From positions 1,014,001 through 1,078,000 of the forward strand of contig NZ_CP004021.1 of assembly GCF_001021085.1 (NCBI RefSeq): a stretch of DNA of 64,000 nt, in the 5' to 3' direction. Made by a program: the position numbers and the translations under genes. The DNA is from Candidatus Liberibacter africanus PTSAPSY (GTDB taxonomy: Bacteria > Pseudomonadota > Alphaproteobacteria > Rhizobiales > Rhizobiaceae). The notes under the pieces were generated by a model. It saw nothing but the letters and a program-made list of their open reading frames with translations. It did no database searches and was not told the DNA's origin. Shown here one piece after another: positions 58,867-64,000 of this stretch (the first letter of the stretch is position 1; every line of letters begins with the position of its first letter).

Positions 58867-59259
58867 ATGTCGAACGACATAGTAACTATTACTGAATCTG
58901 CTGTATCTCGAATAAAGGAGATTGTCACTAATTCACAAAATAAAGCTCAAGGCATTCGTATTTCTCTTAAAAAGGGTGGATGTGCTGGTCTAGAATATAT
59001 GGTTGATTTAGTGATTGATCCTTTACAAGGAGACGATTTAATAGAAAAAAATGGTGTGAAAGTTTGGATTGATTCTTCTTCGCTTCTTTATCTGCTTGGT
59101 ACAGAAATTGATTTTAAGACGGAAGAATTATATTCAGGATTTATTTTTCATAATCCTAATCATGTTTCTTCTTGTGGTTGTGGGCAGTCGGTAGAAATAA
59201 AACGTGCAAATCTCGAAAATTATTCCCATGGAAAACATCTAAGAGATTCTCATATTTGA
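58867..59259 (+). CDS. sufA: A-type Fe-S carrier
   Basis: The 130-residue HesB/IscA-family protein shows ITESAVSRIKEIV, IRISLKKGGCAGLEYMVDLV with the first Cys, FKTEELYSGFIFHNPN, and SSCGCGQSVEI with the Cys pair. It accepts clusters from SufBCD and delivers them. A good RBS (AAGGAG) precedes it. It is the last gene of the suf run. The C-terminus after SVEI is about 20 residues longer than in E. coli SufA. Confidence 0.94.
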   Translation: MSNDIVTITESAVSRIKEIVTNSQNKAQGIRISLKKGGCAGLEYMVDLVIDPLQGDDLIEKNGVKVWIDSSSLLYLLGTEIDFKTEELYSGFIFHNPNHVSSCGCGQSVEIKRANLENYSHGKHLRDSHI

Positions 59260-59276
59260 TATCAAATATTTGATAT
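59252..59276. other. Two overlapping 18-bp palindromes at the end of sufA
   Basis: ATATTTGATATCAAATAT (59252-59269) and ATATCAAATATTTGATAT (59259-59276) are each perfect and overlap, so alternative hairpins or a dyad binding site are possible. They sit at the sufA stop. The AT-only stems would be weak as a terminator. Confidence 0.5.
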
Positions 59277-59684
59277 TAAAGTGTCTTTACGGATATATAC
59301 ACATCTATCAAGCGTATAGTGTAGATTATTATTTAATGTTATAATCCAAATGGCTAGAGGTTACATGAGGTCTTTGAGAATATTGTTTATACTGCAATAG
59401 ATAATTTTTATAAATAATAGTGGATAAATTTAAAGTTTTTAACTTATTATAGGATTCTATTTTTATCATCTTAACCCAGAATCCTTAGATATTTTCGTCT
59501 TTTTAGACTATTTATTAGGTTTTCTCTTTTTTCCAGAAGATCACTGAAATCAGGATTTATTTTATTTATATTTCAGGATATGACTTTTTATACATATTTT
59601 TCTTCTTTTTATCACTATAATACTTAAGAAATATTCTTATTTTAATAATTATTTTATCTTGCTGAAGAAATAAGATTTAATATA
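59277..59684. other. Convergent intergenic region sufA/uvrB
   Basis: About 400 bases between two convergent genes. I find no ORF of note, no tRNA and no strong GC-rich hairpin; several T-runs (for example after 59560) could end transcription on either strand. Confidence 0.4.
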
Positions 59685-62090
59685 TCAAGAATCGTCTTCT
59701 TGAAAAAATATGGATTGTTTTAGTATTTTTATTTTATCACGGATACGTGCTGCTTCTTCAAAGTTAAGATTATCAGCTGCAAGGTGCATTTGTTTCCGTA
59801 GTGATTTTAAATGTATATCCATTTTTTTCTTGGACAAAGATAATTCTTGTATATCAAGGCTAATATTAGATTTCGCGGAATCTTCTTGTAAGATTGGATC
59901 AATAACTTCAATGATTTTTTCTTTCACTGATTGGGGATTAATATTATGCTCTTTATTATATTTAATTTGCTTCTCTCGTCTTCTATTTGTCTCATCAATA
60001 GCTAATTGAATAGATTTTGTAATCGTATCGGCATAAAGAATGACTTTGCTATTAACATTACGAGCAGCACGACCAATCGTTTGTATTAAAGAGGTTTTAG
60101 AACGTAAAAAACCTTCCTTGTCTGCATCTAAAATAGCTACAAGACCGCATTCAGGAATATCTAAGCCTTCACGTAATAAATTAATTCCGACGAGAACATC
60201 AAATTTTCCAAAACGAAGATCACGGATGATTTCGATTCTTTCTAATGTGTTCACCTCAGAATGCATGTAACGAACACGAATATTGCGTTCGTAAAGATAT
60301 TCCGTTAAATCTTCTGCCATTTTTTTGGTAAGCACAGTTAATAAAATGCGTAAACCCTGTTGAACCGATAAATTTATTTCATCGTAAATGTCTTCTACTT
60401 GAGTAAGAGCAGATCTAATCTCTACAGGAGGATCAACTATTCCTGTGGGACGAATAATTTGTTCTACAATAATACCTTGACATTGCTCTAATTCCCATGG
60501 CCCAGGAGTAGCGGAAACTACGATGGTGGTTGGTCGAAGGCAATTCCACTCTTCAAAACGCAATGGACGATTATCCATACAAGAAGGAAGACGAAAACCA
60601 TATTCGGCTAAAGTAGCTTTACGGCGAAAATCACCGCGATACATACCGCTAATTTGAGGGATAGTCACATGACTTTCATCAACAAATAATAATGAATCTT
60701 CAGGAATATATTCAAAAAGCGTCGGTGGAGGCTCTCCAGGATTGCGTCCTGTGAGATACCGAGAATAGTTTTCAATAGATTGACAAGATCCCGTGGTTTC
60801 TAGCATCTCTAAATCATAAGTAATTCGTTGTTCAAGACGTTGTTCCTCAAGTAATCTTCCTTCTTTTTTTAATTCAATAAGGCGTAGTGCTAGTTCTTCT
60901 TTAATATATTTCATTGCGATATTAAGGGTAGGTCGTGGCGTAACATAATGGGAATTAGCATATATTTTTATTTTTTCTAGACTTCTAATTTTTTTACCAG
61001 TAAGGGGATGAAATTCTGTAATTTCTTCGATATCATTGCCAAACATGCTAATGCGCCATGCGGCATCTTCTAAATGAGAAGGGAAAATTTCAATCGAATC
61101 GCCACAAACTCGAAATGTTCCGCGTGTGATTACTATATCTTGGCGTTTATATTGTTGTTTGACTAAAGAAGAAAGTAACTCTTTTTGTTCTACTTGATCG
61201 CCAATTTTTAATTGTAGGATCATTTGAGAATATGATTCAACAGATCCTATACCATAAATACAAGACACTGAAGAGACGATAATACAATCACTGCGTTCTA
61301 AAATAGAACGAGTAGCAGAGTGTCGCATACGATCTATTTGCTCATTAATAGAAGATTCTTTCTCAATATAAGTATCTGTTCGAGGAACATAGGCTTCTGG
61401 TTGATAATAATCGTAATAAGAAACAAAATATTCTACTGCGTTATGAGGAAAAAAATTCTTAAATTCTGAATATAGTTGAGCAGCTAGTATTTTATTAGGA
61501 GCCATCACGATAGAAGGTTTTTGCATTTCTTCTATAACTTTTGCCATAGTAAAAGTTTTTCCAGATCCAGTAACTCCCAGCAAAAGCTGTGTTTTTTCTC
61601 CTGAATCAATTCCTTCTACGAGTTGTGAAATAGCAGTAGGTTGATCTCCAGAAGGATGGTAATCCGTTTTCATTTGAAATGGAATGATGTTTTTTGAATG
61701 ATTATGAACGGATAAAAAACGATGAGGATTCCAAACTTTGCCGTTTTTGATAAGAGGATTATCTGATTGGATTAAACGAGCAAGTTCCTGTACCGATGGG
61801 GTCATCTCCTGTTTGGTAATATCTTTGGTTGAGTTATCTGGTACAGAATTTTGAAATATAATCCTTGAAGATTCTTCTGTTTTTTGTTGTAAATTTTGCT
61901 CTATAAGCATGCGTTTTTTTGCATTTTTACGGTGTTTTCCCGCTTCAGAACGGATTTGACGCATTGTATTAGTAGCTATTGATTTTTCTATTTTTAATTG
62001 TATTTCTTCGAATGCAGGATTATTTAGATCATCTATATTAGTTGATTTTCGAGATTTTTTTTCAGATAAAGAACGTTTTTTAGGAGGCAT
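59685..62090 (-). CDS. uvrB: Excinuclease ABC subunit B
   Basis: UvrB verifies damage and holds the pre-incision complex in nucleotide excision repair. The 801-residue protein carries a basic, low-complexity N-terminal extension of about 130 residues before the usual start ([11 protein letters not shown]), as in other rhizobia. Helicase motifs are [12 protein letters not shown], the beta-hairpin [53 protein letters not shown] and QTIGRAARN. The C-terminal UVR motif ([16 protein letters not shown]) for UvrC is present. ATG at 62090 has AGG-poor context; an in-frame TTG lies five codons upstream, so the exact start is uncertain. Confidence 0.96.
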   Translation of the reverse strand: MPPKKRSLSEKKSRKSTNIDDLNNPAFEEIQLKIEKSIATNTMRQIRSEAGKHRKNAKKRMLIEQNLQQKTEESSRIIFQNSVPDNSTKDITKQEMTPSVQELARLIQSDNPLIKNGKVWNPHRFLSVHNHSKNIIPFQMKTDYHPSGDQPTAISQLVEGIDSGEKTQLLLGVTGSGKTFTMAKVIEEMQKPSIVMAPNKILAAQLYSEFKNFFPHNAVEYFVSYYDYYQPEAYVPRTDTYIEKESSINEQIDRMRHSATRSILERSDCIIVSSVSCIYGIGSVESYSQMILQLKIGDQVEQKELLSSLVKQQYKRQDIVITRGTFRVCGDSIEIFPSHLEDAAWRISMFGNDIEEITEFHPLTGKKIRSLEKIKIYANSHYVTPRPTLNIAMKYIKEELALRLIELKKEGRLLEEQRLEQRITYDLEMLETTGSCQSIENYSRYLTGRNPGEPPPTLFEYIPEDSLLFVDESHVTIPQISGMYRGDFRRKATLAEYGFRLPSCMDNRPLRFEEWNCLRPTTIVVSATPGPWELEQCQGIIVEQIIRPTGIVDPPVEIRSALTQVEDIYDEINLSVQQGLRILLTVLTKKMAEDLTEYLYERNIRVRYMHSEVNTLERIEIIRDLRFGKFDVLVGINLLREGLDIPECGLVAILDADKEGFLRSKTSLIQTIGRAARNVNSKVILYADTITKSIQLAIDETNRRREKQIKYNKEHNINPQSVKEKIIEVIDPILQEDSAKSNISLDIQELSLSKKKMDIHLKSLRKQMHLAADNLNFEEAARIRDKIKILKQSIFFQEDDS

Positions 62091-62354
62091 ATTACAAACA
62101 TTCAAATATTATTTTTTTAATTAAATATTAGTTACGTATAAAGTATTTGTGTTTCAACGTTAATAATTTAATCAACAAACATAGATTTGGAAATACTTTT
62201 TTCATTTATTGCATCATCATTTATATGAAATTCTAATAATAAATTATTATTGATCAACAGTTTTTATTTCTAATAATAATATATTTATTATTAATTACTA
62301 TGTAATATATTGCATAGCATTTTCTTTAACGTTTTTTTATCTAAGGATTACGTT

Positions 62355-63137
62355 GTGGAGTATATTTCCTTAATTATCGTTGCAAGTTTTATTTCAGGAA
62401 CTCTTTCAGGATTATTTGGTGTTGGTAGTGGGTTAGTCATGCTTCCGATATTGAGCAAAGCGTTTCAACTAATGGGTGTTGATGATACAATTTGTATGCA
62501 TGTTGCGATGGGAACTTCTCTAGGAGTTATGGTTCCAACTTCTATTATGTCATTTATGGCACATAAGCGCCATGGATCAGTAAATATGCAATTATTTAAA
62601 GATTGGATGATCGTTATTCCTATCACTACTGTTTTAACATCATTTATGATTTCACATGTGGACAAATATTTTTTAAACAAATCTTTTGCTTTGTTTTGTT
62701 TTTTAATGGGGTTTTTAATACTCAAAAGAGATAATATTTGTTATAAAGAAAAATTCCCAGAAAATTATATGAGATATGTTTGGGGAATCGTCATAGGATT
62801 TTTGTCGGGAGCTTTAGGAGTAGGGGGAGGAATATTTGCAAATATCCTCATGTTATTTCATGGTTTTTCAATCCATAAAGCTGCAACAACTGCAACAGGT
62901 GTAAGTGTATTAATTACTATACCTGGATTATTAGTACGAATTTATAGCGGTTGGGGAATGGAAGGTTTACCTCCATTTTCTATGGGCTTTGTTAATTTAG
63001 GAGCTGTTTTTATTATTTTACCCGTTAGCATATTAATCACTCCTCTTGCTACAAGGATATCTTATTTAATAGGAAAAAAATATCTAACAGCGGGGTTTAG
63101 CATGCTCATGTTTTTAACATCTTTTATATTTTTATAG
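62355..63137 (+). CDS. TauE/SafE-family membrane permease
   Basis: The product has 260 residues from GTG at 62355 and 7-8 hydrophobic helices. The two-fold repeat signatures are GTLSGLFGVGSGLVMLPIL near the N-terminus and FLSGALGVGGGIFANILM in the second half, each followed by a GTS- or ATGVS-type helix. Members export sulfite, sulfoacetate or similar anions, but the substrate cannot be assigned. I prefer GTG because AAGGA lies 7 bases before it; the in-frame TTG at 62310 has no RBS. It stands alone between uvrB (divergent) and sufE (convergent). Confidence 0.9.
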   Translation: MEYISLIIVASFISGTLSGLFGVGSGLVMLPILSKAFQLMGVDDTICMHVAMGTSLGVMVPTSIMSFMAHKRHGSVNMQLFKDWMIVIPITTVLTSFMISHVDKYFLNKSFALFCFLMGFLILKRDNICYKEKFPENYMRYVWGIVIGFLSGALGVGGGIFANILMLFHGFSIHKAATTATGVSVLITIPGLLVRIYSGWGMEGLPPFSMGFVNLGAVFIILPVSILITPLATRISYLIGKKYLTAGFSMLMFLTSFIFL

Positions 63138-63326
63138 CATATACCTGATAATTATGGAGAAATTAATTAAAATAAAACAGCGTATTGCATGATAAAAAAT
63201 ATCATGAACATGTGTGATATTTTAAAAATATTTGTGCATTTTAGTTAATTCATGAGAAGTATTTGGTTGAAATATGCAAGTTATAATTTGCTTATTAGAT
63301 TGATTTATAAAATATTTTTAAAACCA

Positions 63327-63362
63327 ATACCTACTAGAATTTAATTAAATTCTAGTAGGTAT
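63327..63362. terminator. 36-bp perfect palindrome, likely bidirectional terminator
   Basis: The arms ATACCTACTAGAATTTAA and TTAAATTCTAGTAGGTAT are exact complements with no spacer, giving an 18-bp stem (about 15 bp with a small loop). It lies between the convergent TauE-like gene and sufE. The plus-strand exit side reads CTTTATTTCATTT; the minus-strand exit reads TTGGTTTTAAAAATATTTT. Both are T-rich, which fits termination in both directions. A protein-binding site is an alternative. Confidence 0.65.
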
Positions 63363-63392
63363 CTTTATTTCATTTGGTAAGAAGGTTATTAG

Positions 63393-63830
63393 TTATTTTT
63401 TCAAATAACTATCTGAATACTCTTTTATGAAATATTGGATTTTATGTATTACAGTATGCAGTCCATTGATACGTTTCTGAGAGAGATACTCTGTTAATCC
63501 AATTCGTTGAAGTATTTCTAGGGAATCTATTTTGAGTATTTCTGAAATACTTTTATTAGCGTAAATACTTCTTATAATATACAGTATTCCACATACGATC
63601 TGAGAATCAGAAAAAGCATATAATACCATGATAGGATCCTGTTTTTTTTTGTTCTCCAAATATGTCACCATCCATAATTTGCTTACACATGCTGATATGA
63701 TGTTCTCATCTATCATGTATTCTTTTGGAAAAGGAGGGAGTTTTTTCCCTAACTCGATCAAATAGTGATACCGATCTTCTATATCGTCTATTATATTCAT
63801 ATTTTCTATGATGTCATTTATAGGAATCAT
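63393..63830 (-). CDS. sufE: Cysteine desulfuration protein SufE
   Basis: SufE accepts persulfide sulfur from SufS and raises its activity. The 145-residue protein has INDIIENMNIIDDIEDRYHY, LIELGKKLPPFP, and ENIISACVSKLWMVTY with the acceptor Cys (family CxSxVW), then SDSQIVCGILYIIRSIY and LQRIGLTEYLSQKRINGL. RBS AAGGA precedes the ATG. It is separated from the suf operon by uvrB and the permease gene. Confidence 0.94.
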   Translation of the reverse strand: MIPINDIIENMNIIDDIEDRYHYLIELGKKLPPFPKEYMIDENIISACVSKLWMVTYLENKKKQDPIMVLYAFSDSQIVCGILYIIRSIYANKSISEILKIDSLEILQRIGLTEYLSQKRINGLHTVIHKIQYFIKEYSDSYLKK

Positions 63831-63907
63831 GCATAATATCCTTTTTATGATAGCAAAGGAAATGTTCCTTATTAAATCATGATTTTTTTAGTTTTTAAAT
63901 ATTCTAT

Positions 63908-64000
63908 TTATTCTTTATCGGTGTGATTGCGAAATTTATTGATGATAGGATAAAGGCGATCGCGACCAAAACTTTTAGAAGTTATTTTAGTACCTAAAGG
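63908..64000 (-). CDS. Unidentified protein, last 30 codons only
   Basis: The minus-strand frame is open from the window end to TAA at 63908-63910, reading PLGTKITSKSFGRDRLYPII then NKFRNHTDKE. It is basic and polar, as C-terminal tails often are. The piece is too short to assign a family. It would lie directly upstream of sufE on the same strand, with 77 bases between. Confidence 0.4.
   Translation of the reverse strand, partial: PLGTKITSKSFGRDRLYPIINKFRNHTDKE

Overview
The window is 64 kb of AT-rich (roughly one-third GC by eye) alphaproteobacterial chromosome. Gene content, gene order and protein sequences point to a reduced Rhizobiales genome of the 'Candidatus Liberibacter' type. Supporting signs are the rhizobial orders purC-purS-purQ-purL-bolA-grxD, hemC-hemD-mitofilin-like-hemY and sdhCDAB-Omp19-like-zapE-mdh-sucCDAB-lpdA, a very large coiled-coil protein of the Growth Pole Ring type, and long AT-rich gaps with decayed genes. 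I cannot fix the species from sequence alone; L. asiaticus or a close relative is my guess. There are no rRNAs, no CRISPR array, no intact insertion sequence, and one tRNA (Leu, anticodon GAG).

Layout. 1-768 is the 3' part of tgt. 770-4780 is an accessory island in which nearly every recognisable gene is broken: a C5-cytosine methyltransferase with a deletion, a frameshifted Panacea (DUF4065) antitoxin behind a 45-residue membrane ORF, two coiled-coil/membrane genes with stops or frameshifts, and a two-domain SLATT membrane protein with one frameshift and one stop. lipB and tRNA-Leu follow, then a gene-poor stretch with one membrane-anchored hypothetical protein (6190-6891). An MFS exporter, monothiol glutaredoxin, BolA and the purine genes run leftward to purB (8-15.4 kb). 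rpe is translationally coupled to a previously unlisted 52-residue membrane ORF. ETF-QO and dut are rightward; dut is followed by a 154-bp tandem duplication of its own 3' end. A damaged comM and the 1834-residue coiled-coil protein run leftward, then queD-queC and the heme cluster.

From 33.4 kb transcription is mostly rightward: tsaD-gpsA, an EVE protein, succinate dehydrogenase, an Omp19-like lipoprotein, zapE, malate dehydrogenase, succinyl-CoA synthetase, the 2-oxoglutarate dehydrogenase complex with lpdA, then rpiA and gor. This is the second half of the TCA cycle in one block. A phage-type GH24 lysozyme sits between gor and the suf operon (sufB-C-D-S-T-A). The right end has uvrB (leftward), a TauE/SafE permease, sufE (leftward) and the last 30 codons of an unidentified leftward gene.

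How the genes work together. Lipoate ligation (lipB) serves the lipoyl domain of SucB. The suf operon with sufE supplies Fe-S clusters to SdhB, ETF-QO and others, with GrxD/BolA as likely carriers. queC, queD and tgt are parts of tRNA queuosine synthesis. The most noteworthy material is the decayed defence/prophage-like island, the two short ORFs missed by a 60-codon cut-off, the Growth Pole Ring homologue, and the strong inverted repeats near suf genes.
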